A stretch of 22,560 nt of DNA from Oribacterium parvum. Lineage in GTDB: Bacteria; Bacillota; Clostridia; Lachnospirales; Lachnospiraceae. How positions within the stretch are numbered: position 1 is the first letter of the stretch; each line of letters begins with the position of its first letter. Shown one piece after another: positions 15,290-22,474 of this stretch. The DNA is taken from the NCBI GenBank assembly GCA_938022235.1, contig CALIEL010000358.1:1-22560 (forward strand). The letters are read 5' to 3'. Both the position numbers and the translations under genes were made by a program. The notes beneath the pieces were generated by a model. The model made no database searches, was not told the origin of the DNA, and saw only the letters and a program-made list of their open reading frames with translations.

Positions 15290-16429
15290 ATGAAAATTCC
15301 TATGTTTGCACCAGTATATGATGTTGAGGCATGCCTTAAAAATATAAAAGATTGCTTGGAAAAAGGTTGGACAGGACAAGGATATAAAACTCTTGAGTTT
15401 GAAGAAGAGTGGAAACGTTATACTGGTCATAGTAATGCCCATTTTTTAACTACTGCAACAGCCGGTTTAAATTTGGTAATTGAAACGTTAAAAGAAGAAT
15501 ATGGATGGAATGATGGAGATGAGATTATTTCTACTCCGCTGACTTTTGTTGCTAGTAATAATTGTATTTTATTTTCAAATTTAAAGCCCGTTTTTGCTGA
15601 TGTAGACTGCACGTTATGCTTAGATCCGGAGGATGTAGAGAGAAAAATCACATCGAAAACAAGAGCGGTTATTTTTGTCGGACTGGGTGGAACGGCAGGG
15701 AACTATGAAAAAATAGAAGATATATGTATTAGGCACAACCTTAAAATTATTTTGGATGCAGCCCATATGGCAGGGACTAAGCTCCATGGTGAGACAGTTG
15801 GACTTAAGGCGGATGCGGTTGTTTATTCATTCCATGTAACAAAAAATCTTTCGTTAGCAGAAGGCGGAATGGTTTGTTTTAAAGAACGTCAATTGGATGA
15901 AATTATTAGAAAAAAAACTTTTAATGGAATTGATAAAAGCCATGCTCCGATGTCAAGGGAAAAGCATAATACATGGGATTATGATGTGAAATATTTAGCT
16001 GACGCATATAATGGAAACTCTATAATGGCATCAATTGGGTTAGCGCAATTACCACATTTGGACAAAGAAAATGAAATTCGAAGAACAATAGCTCGACAAT
16101 ATGATGATTTATTTTCCCAGTATTCTGATAGGATTAAATTGCCATTTAAAGTAGAGGGGTGTGTATCATCTACATGGCTTTATCAAATTATAGTAGAAAA
16201 AAGAGATGAACTCTTACAATATTTAACGGGAGAAGGAATTGGGTGTGGTATTCATTACCCAGTCAATACATTATATTGGATGTACGAAAATCAGCATGGA
16301 ATCTGTAAGAACGCTACATATTATAGTGAACATTTAATAACCTTGCCGTTACATATTAATCTTACTACTCAAGAAATTTGTGAAGTGGCTAATAAAGTGA
16401 TAAAGTTTACAGGAGAATTTAGATGCTAG
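15290..16429 (+). CDS. Sugar aminotransferase 2 of the modification cassette (DegT family)
   Basis: A 379-residue PLP aminotransferase. It begins MKIPMFAPVYDVEACLKNI, with GWTGQGYKTLEFEEEW, then TATAGLNLVIE, DEIISTPLTFVASNNCILF, ILDAAHMAGTKLHG and the Schiff-base Lys185 in YSFHVTKNLSLAEGGMV. The FHxTKN form is shared with ArnB/PseC-like enzymes that aminate UDP-4-keto sugars. AAAGGAG (15276-15282) fits ATG 15290. The TPP enzyme begins 7 nt before this gene ends, so the two are coupled. Fold and class are secure; substrate unknown. It is clearly not a duplicate of the gene at 13396, since motifs and spacing differ. Confidence 0.87.
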   Translation: MKIPMFAPVYDVEACLKNIKDCLEKGWTGQGYKTLEFEEEWKRYTGHSNAHFLTTATAGLNLVIETLKEEYGWNDGDEIISTPLTFVASNNCILFSNLKPVFADVDCTLCLDPEDVERKITSKTRAVIFVGLGGTAGNYEKIEDICIRHNLKIILDAAHMAGTKLHGETVGLKADAVVYSFHVTKNLSLAEGGMVCFKERQLDEIIRKKTFNGIDKSHAPMSREKHNTWDYDVKYLADAYNGNSIMASIGLAQLPHLDKENEIRRTIARQYDDLFSQYSDRIKLPFKVEGCVSSTWLYQIIVEKRDELLQYLTGEGIGCGIHYPVNTLYWMYENQHGICKNATYYSEHLITLPLHINLTTQEICEVANKVIKFTGEFRC

Positions 16430-18141
16430 TATCTAAGTATATTGCTAAATTTTTAGCGGAAAATCAAATCAAATATGTTTTTGGAATAACAGGTACAGCT
16501 GTAAACATGTGCTTTGTGGGGCTAGGTGAGGAAGAAGGTATTGACTATGTGTGTCCAATGCATGAACAGGGAGCAAGTATGGGGGCGGACGGGTATTCTC
16601 GAGTGGGACGCCATCTGGGAGTCGCAATTGGAACATCTGGACCAGGTGCCACAAACATGGTGACTGGATGCGCGGGAGCGTACACGGATTCTGTGCCGGT
16701 TTTGTTTATTGTGGGACAAGCTATGCAATCTACTCGCGCAGACAATAATACTCGTTTTTTCGCATTTCAAGAAATTGATTTAGTCAGTATTTTTAAACCT
16801 ATAACAAAATATGTTAATGAGGTTACTGATCAAAAGCAAATAAAATATGAATTAGGCAAAGCAATGTCTATCGCGCTAAGGGGCCGCAAGGGACCCTGCG
16901 TTTTGGTTATTCCTGAGGATATACTTTATGCAGATATAGATCCTGATAAATTACCGAAATATGAAGATGAGTGTAAACAAGGAGAATACGAAGAAAATAT
17001 AGAATCAATAAGGAAAGCGTGTAGTTTCATAGTATCTAAGCTAAAAAAAGCTGAAAAACCTATACTTTTGTTTGGTGGAGGTGTACACCAAAGCTGTGCA
17101 GAAGAAGATGCTCTGAATGTTATTCATAAGCTCTCTTGTCCTACAGCATTAACTTTTCCTGCAAGAGATTTACTTGAAGACGATTCGAAATATAATATAG
17201 GAAGTATTGGAATTTTCGGGACGATAGGTGGGAATAAGTTAGTCCAAAACTCTGACTGTATTATTTCTATAGGAGCTAGGCTGGATCGTTATATAACAGG
17301 GAATCCATGTGATTTTGCGAAAAATGCTTATAAAGTAGTAGTTGATATTGATGAAAATGAGTTAAACAAGTTTGATGTATTGGGACCCAATGTTGATTAC
17401 AAAATAAGGGCTGATATTAAAGCATTTTTGAAAATTTTTTTAGAAGAAATTAAAAAGGAAAAGATTAGTGTCAAGGAGTCCTATGTGCAGGAAGCATTAC
17501 ATTTAAGAAAACAGTATCCTTTATTGAAAAGCTCGTATGCCATAGAGGATACTGTAAATCCATATTATTTCGTGGATAGATTAAGTTTTGCTTTGAGAAA
17601 TGATGATATAATTTTTACGGATACTGGGTTATCAGCGATATGGATAGGACAATCATTTAAGTTCAAACAAGGACAAAGGTGGCATACACAATTTGCATAC
17701 TCTGCAATGGGCTATTCTCTCCCGGCTGCGATAGGCGGTTATTTTGCCGCAAAAAAAAGAGTTATTTGTATTGCTGGAGATGGTGGCCTACAAATGAGTA
17801 TTCAAGAATTGTGTAATTTGGAATATTATAGACCAGATATAAAAGTGTTCGTTATTTGCAATGATGGGTATGGCTTAATTCAAAAGACACAAGATGATTT
17901 TAAAAATGGACATCATGCAACCGATAGAAAGCATCATGTCCCTCTACCGGATATCGTTCAAGTCGCTAATGCATATAAAATTCCTACATTTGAAATTTCT
18001 AATAATAAAGAAATAGACGATGTACTTACAAATATTCTAAATGTGGAGGGTCCCGTATTATGTGCAGTAAAGATTCCGATAAGTAAAAGAATCTCTTTAA
18101 GAGTACGCGGTGGGGATTTAGACAATATGATAGGTGAATAG
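16423..18141 (+). CDS. Acetolactate-synthase-like thiamine diphosphate enzyme
   Basis: A 572-residue three-domain TPP enzyme. The N-terminal pyrimidine-binding domain carries the catalytic glutamate Glu48 in MHEQGASMGADGYSR, then GTSGPGATNMVTG. The central domain has SIGARLDRYITG (284-295), close to the FAD-contacting GARFDDRVTG of acetolactate synthase but one residue shorter. The C-terminal pyrophosphate domain has GDGGLQMSIQEL (452 onward) and Asn480 of the GDG...N metal motif. No acetolactate-synthase regulatory subunit or other branched-chain amino acid gene is near. Within sugar clusters such enzymes (YerE in yersiniose A synthesis) transfer a two-carbon unit from pyruvate onto a keto sugar. 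That, or decarboxylation of a keto acid to make an unusual substituent, is the likely job. GGAG upstream fits ATG 16423. Ordinary acetolactate synthase is less likely here. Confidence 0.85.
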   Translation: MLVSKYIAKFLAENQIKYVFGITGTAVNMCFVGLGEEEGIDYVCPMHEQGASMGADGYSRVGRHLGVAIGTSGPGATNMVTGCAGAYTDSVPVLFIVGQAMQSTRADNNTRFFAFQEIDLVSIFKPITKYVNEVTDQKQIKYELGKAMSIALRGRKGPCVLVIPEDILYADIDPDKLPKYEDECKQGEYEENIESIRKACSFIVSKLKKAEKPILLFGGGVHQSCAEEDALNVIHKLSCPTALTFPARDLLEDDSKYNIGSIGIFGTIGGNKLVQNSDCIISIGARLDRYITGNPCDFAKNAYKVVVDIDENELNKFDVLGPNVDYKIRADIKAFLKIFLEEIKKEKISVKESYVQEALHLRKQYPLLKSSYAIEDTVNPYYFVDRLSFALRNDDIIFTDTGLSAIWIGQSFKFKQGQRWHTQFAYSAMGYSLPAAIGGYFAAKKRVICIAGDGGLQMSIQELCNLEYYRPDIKVFVICNDGYGLIQKTQDDFKNGHHATDRKHHVPLPDIVQVANAYKIPTFEISNNKEIDDVLTNILNVEGPVLCAVKIPISKRISLRVRGGDLDNMIGE

Positions 18142-18148
18142 AGAGAAA

Positions 18149-19012
18149 ATGAAAATTCTTATGACCGGTGGAAGTGGATTTGTTGGAAAACACTTTCAAG
18201 AGTATTTAAAACTATATAAAGATATTTGTATTAATTTGATCAAATTCAATTATCAGAATTTTGAGATATTGAATGATGATACTTTATTTTCTGAACAGGC
18301 AGATGTTTTATTACTATTAGGATGGCATGTTGCAAAGAATAAAGATGAAGAAACTGATATAGAAAAGAATTTCCTTCCACTTATTTTTTTAAAAAATCTT
18401 TTAGATAAATTTACTATCCCACCTAAGAAACTAATTTTTGTTTCGTCGGTGGAAGTATATGGGAGACATGTGACAGAGTATTTAACTGAAGCGTCAGTAT
18501 GTGCGACAGGAAGTTTATATGGAATATCTAAATTATATGGTGAATTAATGGTCCAAGAGTGGGCAAAGCATAATAATGTAAGGTGTCAAATTTTAAGACT
18601 AGGTCCAATTTATGGTCCTGGAGATAAAAGAAGAGGATATTTACTTGATCAAATAATACAATCTGCCATTTATAATAAGACATTTAATTTAAATATGTCT
18701 CTTGATACAAGAAGAAATTTACTTTTTGTAGATGACGCATGTGAATTTATATGGAACAGTATTCAAGGTGATTCGTTAGACACGATAAATATTGTTTCTG
18801 AATGGAATTCAACGATTGGTGACATTATTCAATATTTGAAAGAAAATAATTCTGATTTTACAGTTGTTAGCCATGGCGATGAAATGCCTGAAATATTATT
18901 TAATGCAGAAAAAAGAATTAGAATTTTAGGCAAGGAAAAGGTAAGCTTAAAAGAAGGAATCTATAGATATTATAAGTGGATGAGGGAGAGAGAATATGAG
19001 AATTTATCTTAG
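18149..19012 (+). CDS. SDR-family NAD(P)-dependent nucleotide-sugar reductase/epimerase
   Basis: A 287-residue extended short-chain dehydrogenase. MKILMTGGSGFVGKHF is the cofactor-binding loop, followed by LLLLGWHVAKNKDEETD. The catalytic region has SSVEVYG and, after it, Tyr and Lys of SLYGISKLYGE, then RLGPIYGPGDKRRGY. Substrate-side NLLFVDDACEFIWN is typical of sugar epimerases/reductases. It would reduce or epimerise a keto sugar made by the preceding enzymes. ATG 18149 is chosen, 7 nt after the TPP gene's stop with GAGAG upstream. A GTG at 18134 in frame overlaps the previous gene and would add five non-family residues. The GNAT gene overlaps its end by 17 nt. Confidence 0.85.
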   Translation: MKILMTGGSGFVGKHFQEYLKLYKDICINLIKFNYQNFEILNDDTLFSEQADVLLLLGWHVAKNKDEETDIEKNFLPLIFLKNLLDKFTIPPKKLIFVSSVEVYGRHVTEYLTEASVCATGSLYGISKLYGELMVQEWAKHNNVRCQILRLGPIYGPGDKRRGYLLDQIIQSAIYNKTFNLNMSLDTRRNLLFVDDACEFIWNSIQGDSLDTINIVSEWNSTIGDIIQYLKENNSDFTVVSHGDEMPEILFNAEKRIRILGKEKVSLKEGIYRYYKWMREREYENLS

Positions 19013-19514
19013 GCCAATTGAAGAAAAAGATGGTGCTTTAATAGTTAAGTGGAGAAATTCTGAAAGGATTAGAAGCCGTTGTTTTGATAAGACGCCAATT
19101 ACATTGGAAAGCAATAAAAAATTTTATGAAAATTTTGTTGTTACGGGAAAATATAAACAGTATATAGTGGAGCGGGTAGAGGAAACTTCATCTGCAGCTT
19201 CATACCCTATTGCGACAGTCTATCTGAAGGATATTGATTTAGTCAATAAGAGATGTGAACTATGTATTTTTACAAGTGATGACGAGGAATGGAATACAGA
19301 AAGCCAAAGCATTGCTCTTCAAGAGCTAATCAAAATTGCAAAAGATGACTTAAAGATGCATAAAATATATTCCTATGTTTTTATAGACAATAATGATCCA
19401 ATTGAACTATTGACACGAGTGGGATTTTCCAAAGAGGTAGTACTTAAGTCAGAAGCTATAAATTCAGCAGGAGATTTTGGAGATGTTCTTAGATTAGCAT
19501 TTTTTGCATATTGA
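18996..19514 (+). CDS. GNAT-family N-acyltransferase with atypical CoA loop
   Basis: A 172-residue GNAT-fold protein of the RimJ/RimL-like subgroup that also contains sugar acetyltransferases such as PseH and LegH. Visible: IYLRPIEEKDGALIVKWRN, IATVYLKDIDLVNKRCEL (beta strands of the core) and KIYSYVFIDNNDPIELLTRVGFSKE, the usual final strand and helix. The acetyl-CoA pyrophosphate loop, normally R/Q-xx-G-x-G/A, reads EEWNTESQSIALQEL here and lacks the glycines, so CoA binding may be altered. GGGAGAG precedes ATG 18996, which overlaps the SDR gene by 17 nt. As the last gene of the cassette it probably acylates an amine made by one of the aminotransferases. Acyl donor and target unknown. Confidence 0.78.
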   Translation: MRIYLRPIEEKDGALIVKWRNSERIRSRCFDKTPITLESNKKFYENFVVTGKYKQYIVERVEETSSAASYPIATVYLKDIDLVNKRCELCIFTSDDEEWNTESQSIALQELIKIAKDDLKMHKIYSYVFIDNNDPIELLTRVGFSKEVVLKSEAINSAGDFGDVLRLAFFAY

Positions 19515-19546
19515 TTCTGGTATATCTACTATTAATACCATATTTA

Positions 19547-19686
19547 GGTCTTCTATGTTTAATTGCATTATAGAATGCGCCGAAGCTAGTACCCTAAAAT
19601 AAAGTAAGTCCAAGAATTGCTTTTTAGTTGTCTTTATACTTTACTTGAAAGCATAAAATATTTTTTGTAAATGATGGTCTTCTATG
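19547..19686. repeat. 11-bp direct repeat bracketing ~118 bp
   Basis: GGTCTTCTATG occurs exactly at 19547-19557 and again at 19676-19686. The segment between them is non-coding. An 11-mer repeated this closely is more than expected by chance and may mark a recombination or insertion footprint. No transposon ends were recognised. Confidence 0.45.
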
Positions 19687-19697
19687 AAATTTACTTT

Positions 19698-19726
19698 GCT
19701 TGAACAGCATAAATTGCTGTTCAAGC
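19698..19726. terminator. Perfect stem-loop between convergent operons, possible bidirectional terminator
   Basis: GCTTGAACAGCA (19698-19709) and TGCTGTTCAAGC (19715-19726) form a perfect 12-bp stem with the 5-nt loop TAAAT. It lies 48 bp beyond the minus-strand epimerase stop (19774) and about 185 bp after the GNAT stop. Position and strength suit transcription termination for both operons. However, no U-run follows the stem on either strand, so a factor-assisted terminator or an unrelated palindrome is also possible. Confidence 0.55.
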
Positions 19727-19773
19727 GTTGGTTACTATCTAACAAAAATAAGTTGGGATATCTATGATGTTGG

Positions 19774-20856
19774 TTAATAATAAGATTTATACCATTCTGC
19801 GAACTTCCTGAGTCCTTCTTGTATATCAATAGAGGGTCGAAAGTCGTAGTCCCGCTCAAGGGCGGAACTGTCAGCAAAGGTGACAGGAACATCTCCGGGC
19901 TGCATTCCGACCAGCTCTTTATACTCGTCAAAATGAAAAGAAGCAGGAAGAACTTCCGCGCTGATAAGTGCTTCTTCCAGCGTCTCTATGTAGCTAAGGA
20001 GGTTTTCGGGTTTACCGCCGCCGATATTATAGATTGCATAGGGAGGAATCGGTAATCCATCCTCACCATTCATTTGTTTAGGGGCACCCTGCATTACGCG
20101 AAGCACTCCTTCAATGATATCATCGATGTAGGTGAAGTCGCGCTGGCAGTCTCCATAATTATAGATTTGAATCTTTTCTCTATGAACTAACTTTTCCGTT
20201 GCTTTAAAATAAAACATATCGGGACGGCCGGCAGGACCGTATACCGTGAAGAAACGGAGACCGGTGGAAGGAATGGCATAGAGTTTACTATAGGCGTGTG
20301 CCATTAATTCGTTGGATTTTTTCGTTGCGGCATAAAGAGAAACAGGAGAATCAACTCGATCCTCTGTACTGAAAGGCACCTTCCTATTTCCACCATAAAC
20401 AGAAGAGGAAGAAGCGTAAACGAGATGCTGAACACCGAACTGCCCGGAATCCGTGCTGTGTCTGCACGCTTCCAGAATATTATAAAATCCGATAATGTTA
20501 CTTTGGAGGTAAGCGTCAGGATTTTCGATAGAGTATCTTACCCCTGCTTGCGCAGCCAAATTGACTACAATGTCAGGATGATAAGAGGAAAAAATTTCGT
20601 TTATCGTGGAGCGCTCCGCTAAATCTCCTTTGACAAAGCGGTAGGTGGAATTCGGGTGTTGACTGGCAATCTTTTCAACTTCCTTTAAACGCCATTCTTT
20701 TAGATGGGGATCATAATAATCATTGACATTATCCAAGCCGATGATTTTTATGGGAGAATACGTCCGCATAAGTGCCATTACTAGATTACTTCCGATGAAC
20801 CCGGCAGAGCCGGTAACAAGTACAGTTTTATTTTTTAAATTGATATGTTCTTTCAT
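19774..20856 (-). CDS. UDP-glucuronate 4-epimerase family (UDP-GlcA to UDP-GalA)
   Basis: A 360-residue extended SDR. NAD-binding TVLVTGSAGFIGSNLVMALM, then GLDNVNDYYDPHLKEWRL, VVNLAAQAGVRYSIENPDAY and SSSSVYGGNRKVPFS. The catalytic YxxxK is in SLYAATKKSNELMAHAYS, and the substrate region is GLRFFTVYGPAGRPDMFYF. The combination NDYYDPxLKxxRL, GVRYSIENP and GPxGRPDM is characteristic of UDP-glucuronate 4-epimerases. It sits 3 nt downstream of the UDP-glucose dehydrogenase; its ribosome site GAGGGACTAGGAA overlaps that gene's last codons and stop, so the two are co-translated. Together they would make UDP-galacturonate for the glycan. Higher GC than the adjacent island. Confidence 0.9.
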   Translation of the reverse strand: MKEHINLKNKTVLVTGSAGFIGSNLVMALMRTYSPIKIIGLDNVNDYYDPHLKEWRLKEVEKIASQHPNSTYRFVKGDLAERSTINEIFSSYHPDIVVNLAAQAGVRYSIENPDAYLQSNIIGFYNILEACRHSTDSGQFGVQHLVYASSSSVYGGNRKVPFSTEDRVDSPVSLYAATKKSNELMAHAYSKLYAIPSTGLRFFTVYGPAGRPDMFYFKATEKLVHREKIQIYNYGDCQRDFTYIDDIIEGVLRVMQGAPKQMNGEDGLPIPPYAIYNIGGGKPENLLSYIETLEEALISAEVLPASFHFDEYKELVGMQPGDVPVTFADSSALERDYDFRPSIDIQEGLRKFAEWYKSYY

Positions 20857-20859
20857 TTC

Positions 20860-22326
20860 CTAGTCCCTCATAAACAGATCTCTTGTATATACCTTATTTA
20901 CTACATCATCTAAACAGGAGTCATATCGATTGGCGATGATTGCCCGACTTTTTTTCTTGAATTTTTTTAGATCGTTGATCACTTCTGAGCCAAAGAACAA
21001 ATCGCCATTTTTTAATGTAGGTTCGTAGATAATTACTTTTGCGCCTTTTGCTTTAATTCTCTTCATTACCCCCTGGATAGAAGATTGTCGGAAATTATCG
21101 GAATTACTTTTCATTGTGAGACGATACACACCGATGACGGTTTCTTTTTCTTTTTTGGGATCCCACTGACTGTTTGCGGAATACGCGCCTGCAAGTTCAA
21201 GAACCCTGTCCGCGATAAAATCTTTTCTGGTTTTATTACTTTCTACAATGGCGGACATCATATTCTGAGGAACGTCCTGGAAATTGGCAAGTAATTGTTT
21301 CGTATCTTTGGGCAAACAGTAGCCTCCATATCCGAAAGAGGGATTATTGTAGTGCGTTCCGATTCGCGGATCAAGGCAGACTCCGTTAATAATATCTTTC
21401 GTGTTTAAACCTTTGCTTTCAGCATAGGTATCCAGTTCATTAAAATAAGAAACACGTAGGGCAAGGTAGGTGTTTGCAAAAAGTTTCACCGCTTCTGCTT
21501 CCGTGGAACCCATGAATAGTGTTTCGATATTCTCCTTGCACGCGCCTGCCTGGAGAAGAGAAGCAAAGATATGGGCGGTCTCTTCGGTTTCTTTGTCGCA
21601 AGAAACAATGATCCTCGATGGGTATAGATTGTCATACAGTGCTTTGGACTCTCTTAGGAACTCGGGACTGAACAGGATAGAATCATAGTGCAGTTTTTCC
21701 CTTATGCTTTTTGTGTACCCGACAGGAATAGTGGATTTAATAATGATGCTTGCCTTCTTGTTTATCCTTAAAACTTTCTCGATAGTACTTTCTACAGAAG
21801 AACAGTCAAAGAAGTTTAGTTTACTATCATAATTAGTAGGTGTTGCAATAATAACGAAATCCGCACTTTGGAAAGCAAGGATGGGGTCTGTTGTGGCAAA
21901 TAAATCCAGATCTTTTTCTTTTAAATATTGTTCAATATAGTCGTCCTGAATGGGAGAGAGACGTTTATTAATCAGATCAACCTTCTCTGGAGAAATATCG
22001 TATGCAATCACTTTGTTGTGTTGGGATAGAAGGGTAGAGAGAGAGAGGCCGACATATCCGGTTCCGGCAACGGCAATGGCATATTTAGGCAACACTTTAC
22101 TCTTCTGCTGATTCTTCAGAATAAAGAGATTAGTAATGTCGAAATGAAGGATTTCTGCTATATTTTGTAACTGTTCAATCGAAGGCATATAGGATGCGGC
22201 TTCGATCCGACTGACGGTGGCTCTGTTCAGCTTTGCTGCTTTCGCCACCTCGAGTTGCGTCATTCCGAGCTTATTACGATATTCCTTAACAGTAGAAGCA
22301 ATTATTTCTTTGCTTATATTTTTCAT
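20860..22326 (-). CDS. ugd: UDP-glucose 6-dehydrogenase fused to an N-terminal XRE-type HTH domain
   Basis: A 488-residue fusion. Residues ~13-69 form a Cro/C1-type helix-turn-helix (YRNKLGMTQLEVAKAAKLNR, ATVSRIEAASYMPSIEQL, then IAEILHFDITNLF). After a short linker comes a complete UDP-glucose/GDP-mannose dehydrogenase of ~408 residues: GTGYVGLSLS (88-), SPEFLRESKALYDNLYPSR, an EAVKLFANTYLALRVSYFNE helix, and the catalytic Cys337 in GYGGYCLPKDT. The enzyme oxidises UDP-glucose to UDP-glucuronate with two NAD+. No frameshift separates the parts, and no Met lies between residue 47 and the Rossmann fold, so this is a real fusion as read. GTG/TTG at residues 78-79 could be a weak internal start giving the enzyme alone. 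AAAGGAGCAAGG upstream supports ATG 22326. The dyad-rich promoter just upstream suggests autoregulation. Confidence 0.92.
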   Translation of the reverse strand: MKNISKEIIASTVKEYRNKLGMTQLEVAKAAKLNRATVSRIEAASYMPSIEQLQNIAEILHFDITNLFILKNQQKSKVLPKYAIAVAGTGYVGLSLSTLLSQHNKVIAYDISPEKVDLINKRLSPIQDDYIEQYLKEKDLDLFATTDPILAFQSADFVIIATPTNYDSKLNFFDCSSVESTIEKVLRINKKASIIIKSTIPVGYTKSIREKLHYDSILFSPEFLRESKALYDNLYPSRIIVSCDKETEETAHIFASLLQAGACKENIETLFMGSTEAEAVKLFANTYLALRVSYFNELDTYAESKGLNTKDIINGVCLDPRIGTHYNNPSFGYGGYCLPKDTKQLLANFQDVPQNMMSAIVESNKTRKDFIADRVLELAGAYSANSQWDPKKEKETVIGVYRLTMKSNSDNFRQSSIQGVMKRIKAKGAKVIIYEPTLKNGDLFFGSEVINDLKKFKKKSRAIIANRYDSCLDDVVNKVYTRDLFMRD

Positions 22327-22369
22327 AAATTTTCCTTGCTCCTTTAAGATATAAAGCGTTTATGGAGTT

Positions 22370-22390
22370 AATGATACAATTTATATCATT
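22370..22390. promoter_or_regulatory. Inverted repeat overlapping the -10 region, candidate operator
   Basis: AATGATA (22370-22376) and TATCATT (22384-22390) are perfect 7-bp inverted half-sites with a 7-bp spacer. The left half-site covers the predicted -10 of ugd. Size and symmetry suit a dimeric XRE-type repressor, and the obvious candidate is the HTH domain of the Ugd protein itself. Binding is inference. Confidence 0.5.
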
Positions 22391-22399
22391 GCAAATCAA
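22371..22399 (-). promoter_or_regulatory. Predicted sigma-A promoter of the ugd-epimerase operon
   Basis: On the minus strand, TTGATT (-35; top-strand 22394-22399) and TATCAT (-10; top-strand 22371-22376) are separated by exactly 17 bp. This lies about 45 bp upstream of the ugd ATG. The elements match the consensus at 4/6 and 5/6 positions. It is the best promoter-like pair found in the window. Confidence 0.55.
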
Positions 22400-22410
22400 T
22401 GACAATTGTC
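22386..22410. promoter_or_regulatory. Two further dyads over and upstream of the -35 region
   Basis: TCATTG-N5-CAATGA (22386-22402, 6-bp arms) spans the -35. The perfect 10-bp palindrome GACAATTGTC (22401-22410) sits immediately upstream of it. With the -10 dyad they make a nearly continuous run of symmetric sites across the promoter, suggesting a multi-site operator. Some symmetry is expected by chance in AT-rich DNA. Confidence 0.4.
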
Positions 22411-22474
22411 GCTTCCCAAGGATTTTAAAGAGATTTTTTCGACGATTTATCTTGAAAGAAACAGAAAAACTGAG

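Larger units (their letters stand above)
19515..19773. other. 259-bp convergent intergenic region
   Basis: This separates the end of the glycan operon (plus strand) from the end of the uronic acid operon (minus strand). It contains an 11-bp direct repeat and a 12-bp perfect stem-loop (both listed). No credible coding frame or tRNA is seen. It marks the right limit of the AT-rich island. Confidence 0.6.

Noticed and set aside
13396..16429. Aminotransferase genes at 13396 and 15290 as a recent duplication
   Set aside because: Their active-site contexts (SFDAMK versus SFHVTK), N-termini and spacing differ clearly; they are distant members of the family.
19819..20055. Plus-strand frames inside the epimerase and ugd genes
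   Set aside because: They are shadows of strongly supported minus-strand genes, without start signals or domains.
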